This document shows positions 32,404 to 40,696 of a DNA stretch of 64,000 nt, one piece after another (within the stretch, counting starts at the first letter, position 1; the number at the start of each line of letters is the position of its first letter). A program made the position numbers and the translations under genes. Source of the DNA: Amycolatopsis nalaikhensis. GTDB taxonomy: Bacteria; Actinomycetota; Actinomycetes; Mycobacteriales; Pseudonocardiaceae. Below the pieces are notes generated by a model. The model saw only the letters and a list, made by a program, of their open reading frames with translations, had not been told where the DNA came from and ran no database searches. The DNA lies in assembly GCF_030264295.1 (NCBI RefSeq), contig NZ_CP127173.1:8501501-8565500 (forward strand). The letters run 5' to 3'.

Positions 32404-35148
32404 TCAGGACGCGCGGACCGGCTCACCGATTTCGCCGGACAGCTCCCGACCGGCTCGCAGATGCCGCGAAGCCTCGGCGTCGCGCCCCGACGCGGCACAG
32501 GCCGAGCCGAGTCCGGTCAGCGCCCGGGCTTCCTGGGCGCGGTAGCCGATGCGCCGTGCGGTCGTCAGGGCGACGCCGTGCGCCGCCGACGCGGCCGCCG
32601 GGTCGCCGAGCGCGAGGCTGGCCGCACCGAGGCTGTTGGCCGCCATCGTCAGCAGCAACGGGTGGTTGAGCCGCGCGAGGATCGCGCACGCGCGTTCGGC
32701 GTGGTCGTGCGCCTCCGCCGCGCGGCCCGCCGCCAGCAGCACCTCCGCGCAGTCGATGCGGCTCCACGCCTCCCCGAACGCGTACCCCGACTCGACCGCC
32801 GTCCGCACCGCTTTCTCCGCCACCGCAAGGGCTTCCGGGAACCGGCCGAGCCGGGCCAGCACCAGCCCGAGCTGGGCCGACGCCAGGATCGCGCCGTCAC
32901 CGTCGCCCAGTTCCTCGCGGATCGCCCCGGCCCGCGACGCCGACGTGAGCGCGTCCTCGAACTGCCCCCGCACCTCCTGGGCGTTGCTCAGGTTGCCCCA
33001 GACCAGCGCGGCGACCGCGTGGCTGCCCGTCTCCCCCGCCAGCACCAGCGCCTGCCGGTAGTCCCGGACCGCGTCGGCGTACCGGCCGAGCATGCCGTGC
33101 AGCGCGCCCATCCGGGCGAGAGCCGCTGCTTCGGCCGCGCGGTCCCCGGACTCACGGACCAGCCGCAGCCGTTCGGCCGTCGCGTCCACGGCTTCGGTGA
33201 GCCGTCCGGTTTCCCAGTGCGCCGTGGTGAGGTTCGCCAGGCTCAGCTGCCGGGCGTCCGGGTCGCCCAGCCGCGCCGCGGCCCGGACGCCCGCGTGGGC
33301 CAGCGCGGTCAGCTCGTCGCGGTGGCCGCGCTCGCGCAACGCCGCCACGGCGCGGTCGGCGATCCGCCAGGCGTGGTCGTTCCGGCCCGTCTCGAGGGCG
33401 GACTCGGTGGCCGCGACGAGGTTGGCGCGCTCGGCGGCGAACGGCAGCTCGGCATCGCGGTAGTGGTCCAGCAGGCGATCGAGGGCCGCCGCGGTCTCGG
33501 CCGGGTCCGCCTCCGCCCGCGCGTGTTCGGCGATGAGATCGTGGAAGCCGTAGCGGTCCGGGGCGGGCTGCCGCAGCAGGTGCGCGTCGAGCAGGTCCTC
33601 CAGGAGCCGCTCGGCCTCGGTGACGTCCGTGCCGTACAGCGCGGCCGCCGCGGCCACCGCGAAGTCGCCACCCGGGTGGGCGCCCAGCACCCGGAACATC
33701 CGCCGCTGCGCGGGCGTGAGATCCCGGTAGGACAAGGCGAAGGCGGCCGCGACGTCCCGGCCGCCCGCGCGCAGCTCGCCCAGCCGCCGCCGTTCGGAGC
33801 CGAGCCGCGCCACCAGGTCGGCGGGTGTCCACAGTGGACGTGCCTGGAGCCGGGCGGCCGCGATCCGCAGCGCCAGCGGCAGGTACCCGCACAGCTTCGC
33901 GACGTCGCCGCCGGACCGGCCGCCCGCCGCGGCGGCGAACAGGGCCTCGGCTTCGGACGGCGGCAGCACGTCGAGGCTGATCGCGGTCGCGCCGTCGACG
34001 GCCGCCAGCCGCCGCCGTCCGGTGACCAGCACCCCGACGGCCGGGCCGCCGGGCAGCAGCGGCACCACCTGCGCGGCGTCGGCGGCGTTGTCGAGCACCA
34101 CGAGCAGACGGCGCCCGGCGACCCTCGACCGCCACAGCGCGGCTCGCTCGTCGAGCCGGTCGGGCTGGCGGCTCGCGGGCAGGCCGGTCTGCAGCAGCAG
34201 GGCCGAGAGCGCGGCTTCGGCGGGCAGCGGGTCACGACCCGGGGTGTGGCCGTGCAGGTCCACGAACAACTGCCCGTCCGGGAAGCCGGGCGCCGCTCGA
34301 TGCGCGACGCGGACCGCGAACGCCGTCTTCCCGACCCCGGCCATGCCGTCGACGGCCACCGGCCGCCCGGCGCGCAACGCCTCGAGCGCGCGGGTCACCT
34401 CGGCCGCGCGGCCGGTGAAGTCCGGCACGTCGTACGGCAGGAAACACCGTCCCGGCACGGGTTCCTCGTGCAGGAGCTGTTCGTACAGCGCGCGCAGCGC
34501 CGCGCCCGGCGTGATCCCGAGCTCCTCGGCCAGCCGCCGTTTCGCGCGCTGGTAGACGTCGATCGCGTCGGCTTGGCGCCCCGCGCCGTGCAGGGCCCGC
34601 ATGAGCAGCCCGACGAGTCCTTCACGCAGCGGGTGCTCGGAAACCAGCGCGCTCAGCTCGGCGACGACGTCGGCGGGACCGGCTTCGACGTCGGCGGCCA
34701 GGCAGCGCTCCAGCACGGCCAGCCGTCGTTCCTCAAGGCGTTCGGCGTCGGGGCGCAGCGCGGCGCTGTCCACCCCGGCGAGCGCGGGACCGCGCCAGCA
34801 GGCCAGCGCCTCCCGGAATTCGCCGCGGGTGGCGTGTTCCTCGAACGCGTCGAGGTCGAACGCGCCGGGCCGCAGGGTGAACCCGGGGCCGTCGGCGGTG
34901 AGGACGTCGTCGCCCGCCCCGGCCGCGACGAGCGTGCGGCGCAGGGCCGTGGTGAGGTTGCGGACCTGCCGCACCGCCGTCGCCGGGGGTTCGCCGTCCC
35001 ACACGACGTCGACCAGCCGCGCGACCGGCACCACCCGGCCGGCGCCGAGCAGCAGCGCCGCCAGGATGCGTTCCTGCCGCGGCCCGGACGGCCCGATCGG
35101 CCGCCCGCCCGCCAGCACTCGCACCGGCCCCAGGACGCGGAACTCCAT
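32404..35148 (-). CDS. AfsR/SARP-family regulator with NB-ARC ATPase and TPR domains
   Basis: A 914-residue cytoplasmic activator. Residues 1-95 are the winged-helix DNA-binding domain (MEFRVLGPVRVLAGGRPIG...PRQERILAALLL), then the BTAD domain to about 235. The NB-ARC-like ATPase has P-loop VDGMAGVGKTAFAV and Walker B LLVVLDNAAD. From about 600 a TPR array follows (repeats such as LARMGALHGMLGRYADAVRD). Full-length AfsR proteins of 900-1000 aa share this order and activate secondary metabolism or development genes after phosphorylation by Ser/Thr kinases. Two kinase genes lie 0.8 kb away. The start faces a SARP-like direct repeat at 35201. Confidence 0.9.
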   Translation of the reverse strand: MEFRVLGPVRVLAGGRPIGPSGPRQERILAALLLGAGRVVPVARLVDVVWDGEPPATAVRQVRNLTTALRRTLVAAGAGDDVLTADGPGFTLRPGAFDLDAFEEHATRGEFREALACWRGPALAGVDSAALRPDAERLEERRLAVLERCLAADVEAGPADVVAELSALVSEHPLREGLVGLLMRALHGAGRQADAIDVYQRAKRRLAEELGITPGAALRALYEQLLHEEPVPGRCFLPYDVPDFTGRAAEVTRALEALRAGRPVAVDGMAGVGKTAFAVRVAHRAAPGFPDGQLFVDLHGHTPGRDPLPAEAALSALLLQTGLPASRQPDRLDERAALWRSRVAGRRLLVVLDNAADAAQVVPLLPGGPAVGVLVTGRRRLAAVDGATAISLDVLPPSEAEALFAAAAGGRSGGDVAKLCGYLPLALRIAAARLQARPLWTPADLVARLGSERRRLGELRAGGRDVAAAFALSYRDLTPAQRRMFRVLGAHPGGDFAVAAAAALYGTDVTEAERLLEDLLDAHLLRQPAPDRYGFHDLIAEHARAEADPAETAAALDRLLDHYRDAELPFAAERANLVAATESALETGRNDHAWRIADRAVAALRERGHRDELTALAHAGVRAAARLGDPDARQLSLANLTTAHWETGRLTEAVDATAERLRLVRESGDRAAEAAALARMGALHGMLGRYADAVRDYRQALVLAGETGSHAVAALVWGNLSNAQEVRGQFEDALTSASRAGAIREELGDGDGAILASAQLGLVLARLGRFPEALAVAEKAVRTAVESGYAFGEAWSRIDCAEVLLAAGRAAEAHDHAERACAILARLNHPLLLTMAANSLGAASLALGDPAAASAAHGVALTTARRIGYRAQEARALTGLGSACAASGRDAEASRHLRAGRELSGEIGEPVRAS

Positions 35149-35200
35149 GGCTCACCCCGCGGGCGAGGTTAACCGGCCCGCGCGCGGCACCGGTGCGGAA

Positions 35201-35219
35201 GTGATGCAGCTGTGATGCA
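35201..35219 (+). promoter_or_regulatory. Direct repeat resembling a SARP binding site
   Basis: GTGATGCA occurs twice, at 35201 and 35212, exactly 11 bp apart. SARP and AfsR proteins bind heptamer direct repeats on an 11-bp spacing, one helical turn. The site lies in the 122-bp gap between the AfsR-like gene and the secreted NTF2-like gene, about 50 bp before the latter. Confidence 0.5.
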
Positions 35220-35270
35220 CCGGCCGGGCAGTGTCCGGGGCCGGACCACGACGGACACCGGAGGAACCAG

Positions 35271-35750
35271 ATGCGCAAGTGGGGTTACGCGGCCTTGACG
35301 ACGGCGCTGGCCGCGGCGGTGCTCGCCACGCCGGCCGCGGCCGCCGACGGCGAGCAGGCCGGGGGTGGCGGGCACGACTGCCGGCGGGCGTTCGACCACG
35401 CCGTGTGGGAGGACATGGACAGCTACAACAAGCGCGACGCCGACCGCTACCGCGCGATCATCCACCGCGACATGGTCACGGTGGGCCGCCGCGGCAACCT
35501 CTACATCGGCTACGACGCGAACGTGAACCCGGTGCTGGAGCAGTTCAAGGTGCCATACGAGTACTCGATGCCGTGGACGGTGGTGCACACGGTGGTCGAG
35601 AACTGCCAGATGGGCTTCGCGATCCTGGACGCGCACTACCTCGAGCCGTCGCACGGCATCGACCGGCACTACACGATCAGCCTGACGCTGGTGCACGACC
35701 GCGGCCGGTGGCAGGTGGTGAAGGACACGGTGACCGACGTCGTGCCCTGA
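35271..35750 (+). CDS. Secreted NTF2-like (SnoaL-type) protein
   Basis: A 159-residue exported protein. Residues 1-24 are a Sec signal peptide (MRKWGYAALTTALAAAVLA, cleavage after AAA near 24). The mature part has the NTF2-like layout: an initial helix (FDHAVWEDMDSYNKRDADRY), IHRDMVTVGRRG, then long beta strands ending in HDRGRWQVVKDTVTDVVP. Two cysteines (in HDCRRA and ENCQMG) could form a disulfide. Function unknown. It is divergent from the AfsR-like regulator and may be its target. Confidence 0.65.
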   Translation: MRKWGYAALTTALAAAVLATPAAAADGEQAGGGGHDCRRAFDHAVWEDMDSYNKRDADRYRAIIHRDMVTVGRRGNLYIGYDANVNPVLEQFKVPYEYSMPWTVVHTVVENCQMGFAILDAHYLEPSHGIDRHYTISLTLVHDRGRWQVVKDTVTDVVP

Positions 35751-35766
35751 CCGGGGGTGGGCACGG

Positions 35767-35845
35767 GCTGAAGGGGACGTTCATCGCGTCTGATGCGCTG
35801 AAGGGTCCTTTCCTCGCATGTGATGCCAGGAAAGGACCCTTCAGC
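35767..35845. repeat. Composite hairpin element, family B copy 2
   Basis: Begins 17 bp after the NTF2-like stop. A lone arm GCTGAAGGGGACGTT (35767-35781) is followed by a long hairpin: 18-base arms at 35797-35814 and 35828-35845, with an inner GCAT/ATGC pairing and a GTG loop. It is the mirror image of the copy at 29711-29789, in which the hairpin comes first and the lone arm second. Confidence 0.9.
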
Positions 35846-35868
35846 CCGCTCCGGACCCGGGGGAGGAA

Positions 35869-35906
35869 GGCGCGGGCCGGTGGTACTCCCCACACCGGCC
35901 CGCGCC
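35869..35906. terminator. GC-rich hairpin before the kinase genes
   Basis: A perfect 14-bp stem (35869-35882 with 35893-35906) and a 10-base loop, lying between the family B repeat and the first kinase gene. No T run follows, as is common in high-GC actinobacteria. Confidence 0.55.
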
Positions 35907-35962
35907 GATCCGGCCGTTCCCGGCCACCGCCGTGACCGCACGCTCTACGATCGCCCGCGGAG

Positions 35963-37846
35963 GTGGCTGTGGAGCCGTTGGGTCCGGGTGAGCCGGCGCA
36001 GGTGGGGCGGTACCGGCTGCTCGCGGCGGTCGGCGAGGGCGCGATGGGCCGGGTGCTGCTCGGCGTCGCGCCCGACGGCAGGCTCGCCGCCGTCAAGCAG
36101 GTGCACCGGCACTTCGCGCACGACCCCGGATTCCGCGAACGGTTCCGCCGCGAAGTCGACGTCTCGCGGCTGGTCTCCGGCGCCTACACCGCGGCGGTGA
36201 TGGACGCCGACGCGCACGCGCCGACGCCGTGGCTCGCTTCGGTGTTCGTCGCGGGACCGTCGCTGCAGGAAGCCGTCGACGCGACCGGGCCGCTGCCGCC
36301 GTCCGCGGTGCGGCACCTGGCCGCCGGGCTGGCGTCGGCGCTGGCCGGCATCCACCGGGCCGGGCTCGTGCACCGGGATCTCAAGCCCGCCAACGTCCTG
36401 CTCACCGACGACGGCCCCCGCGTCATCGACTTCGGCATCGCCCGCGCCGCCGAGGGCGGCACCGACCTGACCCACACCGGCGTCATCCTCGGCTCGCCCG
36501 CGTTCATGTCGCCGGAGCAGGCCGACGGGCGGCCGCTGACCCCGGCGAGCGACGTCTTCTCGCTCGGCGCGCTGCTCGTCCTCGCCGCGACCGGGCGCAG
36601 TGCCTTCGCCGGGGCATCGGCTCCACAGTCGCTCTACAACGTCGTCCACACGCACCCGGACCTGCGGGGCCTGCCGCCGGAGGTCCGTGCACTCGCGGAG
36701 CCGTGCCTCGCCAAGGATCTCGCCCGGCGGCCGACGCCCGCGCGGCTGCTCGAGCTGCTCGGCCCGCTGCCGCCGGTCCAGCACCCGTGGCCGCCCGCCG
36801 TGCACGCGCTCGTCGCCCGTCACCAGGCCGAAGTCGCGGCTGTCGTGAAGAAGCCGCCGAAGCCGCGGCGGCGGGGGCTGCGCGTCGCGCTCGCCGCGGC
36901 GGCGGCCGTGGTCGTCGTGGGCGGCACGATCACCGCGATCACGCTCACGAGCGGCGACGACGGCGCGACCGCCGCGCCCGCGAGCACGCCCGCCCCGGCC
37001 CCGGTGGCCACGACGTCCGCGCCGAACCCGGACCCGCTGGGTCCGGACAAGCTGCGTGGCGTCGACCTCTGCCAGGTGCTGCCGTCGGTGCCCGGCGTCG
37101 GCACGCTCACCCCGAAGATCGACGTCCACCTCTTCGAGTGCACCTACGAGACGAAACAGGGGCAGTGGCTGGACCTGGCCGTCGGCGGGCCGGTGACCGC
37201 CGACGGCACGCCGTCCGGGGACCTCGAAGGCCTGCCGCTCGCCATCGACGAGAAGAACGGCGGCTGCACCGCCTCGGTGGCGGTCGTCGGCCGCCCGGAC
37301 ACGACCATCGCCGTCGAAGCCGAGGGCTCGGCCGCGAAGTTCGCCAAACCGTGCGACGCGGCGAAAGCGGGCCTCGCCGAAACGATCAAACGCCTTCGCG
37401 CGGGCAACGCGAGCCCGCCCGCGGCGCGGGGAAGCCTGGCCCCGGTGGACCCCTGCGCCCTCGTTTCCCCCGCGGCCGCGCAACCGATCGTCGGGCCGGT
37501 CACCAAGGTCGAACCACGCGGGCTGCACGCCTGCGAGTGGCAGGTCGACGGCCGCGTCTCCCTGTCGCTCGAGCGCGGCACCCGGCCGTTCCAGTCGAAG
37601 GACGCCTACTACGACTCGGCCGGGACCGTCGACCTCGGCGGCGTCACCGCGTACTTCACCACCAAGCGGTTCCCCGGCCAGGTGAGCTGCGACCTGACCT
37701 GGGCGCACCGGCAGCTCGACGAAGACTCCGCCGAAAACGTCGTCATCGGCTACTCCGCGGCCGGCGGCTCGCGCACCCCCGAGGAGGTCTGCCGCCACGT
37801 GCGGGACTTCGCCAAGGCGGCCCGGACCGGGCTGCCGAAACCGTGA
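35963..37846 (+). CDS. Transmembrane Ser/Thr protein kinase with two DUF3558-like sensor repeats
   Basis: A 627-residue PknB-type kinase. The kinase domain (about 18-270) has VGEGAMGRVLLG, catalytic Lys in AAVKQVH, HRDLKPANVLL, DFGIARA and SPEQADG. After a basic juxtamembrane stretch (KKPPKPRRRG) one membrane helix follows (near 300-325). The extracellular part holds two cysteine-paired repeats, each opening with a DLC/DPC-x-V/L-L motif (VDLCQVLPS and VDPCALVSP) and a later C-E-W/Y, reminiscent of DUF3558 lipoproteins; PASTA domains are absent. GTG at 35963 or 35969 are both possible starts. The stop overlaps the second kinase gene. Confidence 0.85.
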   Translation: MAVEPLGPGEPAQVGRYRLLAAVGEGAMGRVLLGVAPDGRLAAVKQVHRHFAHDPGFRERFRREVDVSRLVSGAYTAAVMDADAHAPTPWLASVFVAGPSLQEAVDATGPLPPSAVRHLAAGLASALAGIHRAGLVHRDLKPANVLLTDDGPRVIDFGIARAAEGGTDLTHTGVILGSPAFMSPEQADGRPLTPASDVFSLGALLVLAATGRSAFAGASAPQSLYNVVHTHPDLRGLPPEVRALAEPCLAKDLARRPTPARLLELLGPLPPVQHPWPPAVHALVARHQAEVAAVVKKPPKPRRRGLRVALAAAAAVVVVGGTITAITLTSGDDGATAAPASTPAPAPVATTSAPNPDPLGPDKLRGVDLCQVLPSVPGVGTLTPKIDVHLFECTYETKQGQWLDLAVGGPVTADGTPSGDLEGLPLAIDEKNGGCTASVAVVGRPDTTIAVEAEGSAAKFAKPCDAAKAGLAETIKRLRAGNASPPAARGSLAPVDPCALVSPAAAQPIVGPVTKVEPRGLHACEWQVDGRVSLSLERGTRPFQSKDAYYDSAGTVDLGGVTAYFTTKRFPGQVSCDLTWAHRQLDEDSAENVVIGYSAAGGSRTPEEVCRHVRDFAKAARTGLPKP

Positions 37847-39630
37847 AGCCACTGGAGCCGGGGGACGCCCGGCAAGCCGGGAAGTACCGCCTCGTCGCCG
37901 CGCTCGGCGAAGGCGGCATGGGCCGCGTCCTGCTCGGCGTCGCCCCGGACGGCCGCCTGGTCGCGCTGAAGCAGGTGCACGCCGAGTTCGCGCGCGACGC
38001 CCGCTTCCGCACCCGGTTCCGGCAGGAAGTGCAGGCGTCGCAACGGGTGTCCGGCGCGTACACCGCCGCTGTCATGGACGCCGACCCGGACGCCGAAACT
38101 CCTTGGCTGGCTTCGGTGTTCGTCACCGGGCCGTCGCTGAAGGAGGCCGTCGAAGCGACCGGGCCACTGCCGGTCGAATCCGTGCGGCGGCTCGCCGTCG
38201 GGCTGGCGACGGCGCTCGCCGAGATCCACCGGGTCGGCCTGATCCACCGCGACCTCAAGCCCGGCAACGTCCTGCTGACCGGCGACGGCCCGCGGGTGAT
38301 CGACTTCGGCATCGCCCGCGCGGCCGAGGGCGGCGCCGAGCTCACCGGCACCGGCGGCATCGTCGGCTCGCCCGCGTTCATGTCCCCCGAGCAGGCCGAA
38401 AGCCGTCCGCTGACGCCCGCGAGCGACGTCTTCTCCCTCGGCGGGCTGCTGGTGATGGCCGCGACCGGGCGTGGCCCGTTCGCCGGGACGACGACCGCGC
38501 AGCTGCTCTACAACGTCGTGCACGCCGTCCCCGACCTGACAGCGGTGCCGCCGGAGGTCCGCGCGCTCATCGAGCCGTGCCTGGCCAAGGACCCGGCCCG
38601 GCGGCCGACCCCGCAGCGGATCCTCGACTTCCTCGGCCCGGTGGCGCCCGGCACGCGGCCGTGGCCACCGGCGGTGCACGAGCTGATCGGAGCACAGGAG
38701 GCCGCCGTCCGGACGGTGCTGTCGTGGCCCGCTCCCCCGCCGGCGCCCGCGCCGCCCCGGCGTCGCCGCCGCTGGGTGCCGGTGGCCGCCGGGCTGGCCG
38801 CCGTCGCCGCGCTCGCCGCCGGTGCCCTGGTCGCGGTGAAGGTGACCGGCGCCGGAGCCGAGGTCCCGAACGCGAACCTCGACCCGGTCAGCCTGGACAC
38901 GCTGCGGCGCACCGATCCCTGCCGGGTGCTGGCCGACGTATCGGTCGGCGGTGCCGGGACCTTGAAGGCGCCGAACACCGACTACCCCGACATCGACCGC
39001 TGCGACTACCGCGCGCGCTCCGGCGCGACGGTGACCCTCCGGCTGGGCCAGGAGTTCACGGTCCTGAACGCCCAGCCGCCCGGCAACCTCGACGGCAGGC
39101 CGGTGGTGCTCAGCACAGTCGGAGGCAGCACGTGCGAGGCGACGCTGCGGCTGCCGGCCCAGCCCGGGCTGGGCGTGACGACCGTCGCCGACACGTGCGA
39201 ATTCGCCCAGGCCGCCCTCGGCGAGGCCGTCGAACGGATCCGCGAGGGCAATTCCCGGTTCGACCTCCCGCCCGGTTCCCTGCTGCCGCTGGACCCGTGC
39301 GCACTGGTCGAACCGGCCACGATCGGCCGGGTCGGGACGGGCACGCTCACCCGGATGCGCGACTGCGAGTGGTCCGGCAAGCCGTCGGCGGGACTGGTGT
39401 TCGACCGGACGGCGGACGTGCCGGCGGAGGGCACCCCGGTCGACCTCGGCGGCGTCACGGCGACCCGGCGCGCGCTCGGCGAGTCGTGCGTGGTGACCTG
39501 GCGCCACCGGCAAGCCACCGAACGGCTGGCCGAGCACGTCCGGATCACCGCGGGCACCACCGGCGGCGACCCCTGCGACACCGCCGTGGCGATGGGCAAA
39601 GCGCTCATCGCCAAGCTGCCGAAGCCCTGA
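37843..39630 (+). CDS. Second transmembrane Ser/Thr protein kinase, tandem paralogue
   Basis: A 595-residue paralogue of the preceding kinase, coupled by a GTGA overlap. The kinase domain has LGEGGMGRVLLG, ALKQVH, HRDLKPGNVLL, DFGIARA and SPEQAES. The juxtamembrane region is APAPPRRRRRW, then a membrane helix (VAAGLAAVAALAAGALVAV). The extracellular region again has two repeats (TDPCRVLAD...CDYR and LDPCALVEP...CEWSG), and both kinases end in LPKP. The pair looks like a duplication whose sensor halves have diverged more than the kinase halves. Both could phosphorylate the nearby AfsR-like regulator (inference). Confidence 0.85.
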   Translation: MKPLEPGDARQAGKYRLVAALGEGGMGRVLLGVAPDGRLVALKQVHAEFARDARFRTRFRQEVQASQRVSGAYTAAVMDADPDAETPWLASVFVTGPSLKEAVEATGPLPVESVRRLAVGLATALAEIHRVGLIHRDLKPGNVLLTGDGPRVIDFGIARAAEGGAELTGTGGIVGSPAFMSPEQAESRPLTPASDVFSLGGLLVMAATGRGPFAGTTTAQLLYNVVHAVPDLTAVPPEVRALIEPCLAKDPARRPTPQRILDFLGPVAPGTRPWPPAVHELIGAQEAAVRTVLSWPAPPPAPAPPRRRRRWVPVAAGLAAVAALAAGALVAVKVTGAGAEVPNANLDPVSLDTLRRTDPCRVLADVSVGGAGTLKAPNTDYPDIDRCDYRARSGATVTLRLGQEFTVLNAQPPGNLDGRPVVLSTVGGSTCEATLRLPAQPGLGVTTVADTCEFAQAALGEAVERIREGNSRFDLPPGSLLPLDPCALVEPATIGRVGTGTLTRMRDCEWSGKPSAGLVFDRTADVPAEGTPVDLGGVTATRRALGESCVVTWRHRQATERLAEHVRITAGTTGGDPCDTAVAMGKALIAKLPKP

Positions 39631-39632
39631 CT

Positions 39633-40592
39633 TCAGCCGGTCGTGATGCGCAGGCCGCGGCGCAGCGCGTCGACCTCGTCGGCGAACATCCGGCGTGAGA
39701 TCCGCGCGGTCTCGACCAGGCCCGAGCCGTGGAACGTGCCCGGGTAGTGGCGCAGTTCGACGTGCACGCCCGCGTGCGCGAGCCGTTGCGCGTACTGGAT
39801 CCCCTCGTCGCGCAGCGGGTCGAACTGGCAGGTCGTGACGAAGGCGGGCGGCAGCCCCGCCAGGTCCGTGGCGCGTGCCGGGGCGGCGTACGGCGAAACG
39901 TCGTCGCCGCCGGGTTCCGCGCCGAGGTAGCTGGTCCAGCTGAAGATCGCGTTGGGCCGGTTCCACAGCGGCGTGTCGGTGTAAGCCCGCATCGACGGCG
40001 TGTCCAGGCGGTCGTCCAGCTCCGGGATGCCGAGGTACTGGAAGCACAGCGCGGGGCCGCCGCGGTCGCGGGCGAGCAAGGCGACGGCGGCGGAGAGGCC
40101 ACCACCGGCGCTCTCCCCGGCGACGCCGAGCCGCGTCGGGTCGATGCCCAGCTCGGCCGCCTTGGCTTCGACCCACTTCAGGGCCGCGTAGCAGTCTTCG
40201 ACCGGGGCCGGGAAGGGGTGTTCGGGGGCCAGCCGGTAGTCGACCGAGACGATCACGATGCCCAGCTCGTCGACCAGCTTCAGCAGGGAGGCGTGGAACA
40301 TCTCGAGGTCGCCGAGGACGAACCCGCCGCCGTGGATGTAGAGCAGGCCGGGCACGGCGCCGGTGCGGTCCGCCGGGGAGTAGACGCGGACCGGGACGTC
40401 CGGCGCGTCGGCCGGGCCGGGCACGGTCGTGTCCCGGAAGTCGACGGGGTGGACCGGCTCGTAGGCAGGCAGGACGTCGGTCAGCTGGCCCATCGAGGAG
40501 CGGGCGGCGACCAGGCTGTCGTAGTCGGTCAGGGCCACCCCGGGGAGCATGTCCAGCCAGGGCAGGAGCTCGGGATCGATCGCGTAGGTCAT
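39633..40592 (-). CDS. Hormone-sensitive-lipase family carboxylesterase (alpha/beta hydrolase)
   Basis: A 319-residue esterase of family IV. The oxyanion motif is YIHGGGFVLGD, the nucleophile elbow is GVAGESAGGGLSAA, and a DPLRDEG aspartate plus the histidine of YPGTFHGSG complete the triad. SVDYRLAPEHPFPAPVED is the usual family segment. It hydrolyses short acyl esters in the cytoplasm. ATG at 40592; it is divergent from the PucR-like regulator 104 bp away, which may control it. Convergent with the second kinase gene, with only 2 bp between stops. Confidence 0.85.
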   Translation of the reverse strand: MTYAIDPELLPWLDMLPGVALTDYDSLVAARSSMGQLTDVLPAYEPVHPVDFRDTTVPGPADAPDVPVRVYSPADRTGAVPGLLYIHGGGFVLGDLEMFHASLLKLVDELGIVIVSVDYRLAPEHPFPAPVEDCYAALKWVEAKAAELGIDPTRLGVAGESAGGGLSAAVALLARDRGGPALCFQYLGIPELDDRLDTPSMRAYTDTPLWNRPNAIFSWTSYLGAEPGGDDVSPYAAPARATDLAGLPPAFVTTCQFDPLRDEGIQYAQRLAHAGVHVELRHYPGTFHGSGLVETARISRRMFADEVDALRRGLRITTG

Positions 40593-40696
40593 GGACCGAT
40601 CTTGGGCCGCGAAGGCGGGGCGCGGCCACCGCCACGCGGCGGGCGTTGCGGCGGCGGACCTCGCCATCCGGCGGCGGACGCGCCTATCGTGACGGC

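Noticed and set aside
36229..39630. 1133-aa plus-strand kinase protein
   Set aside because: The first half is an out-of-frame shadow of the first kinase; the second kinase has a coupled GTG start at 37843.
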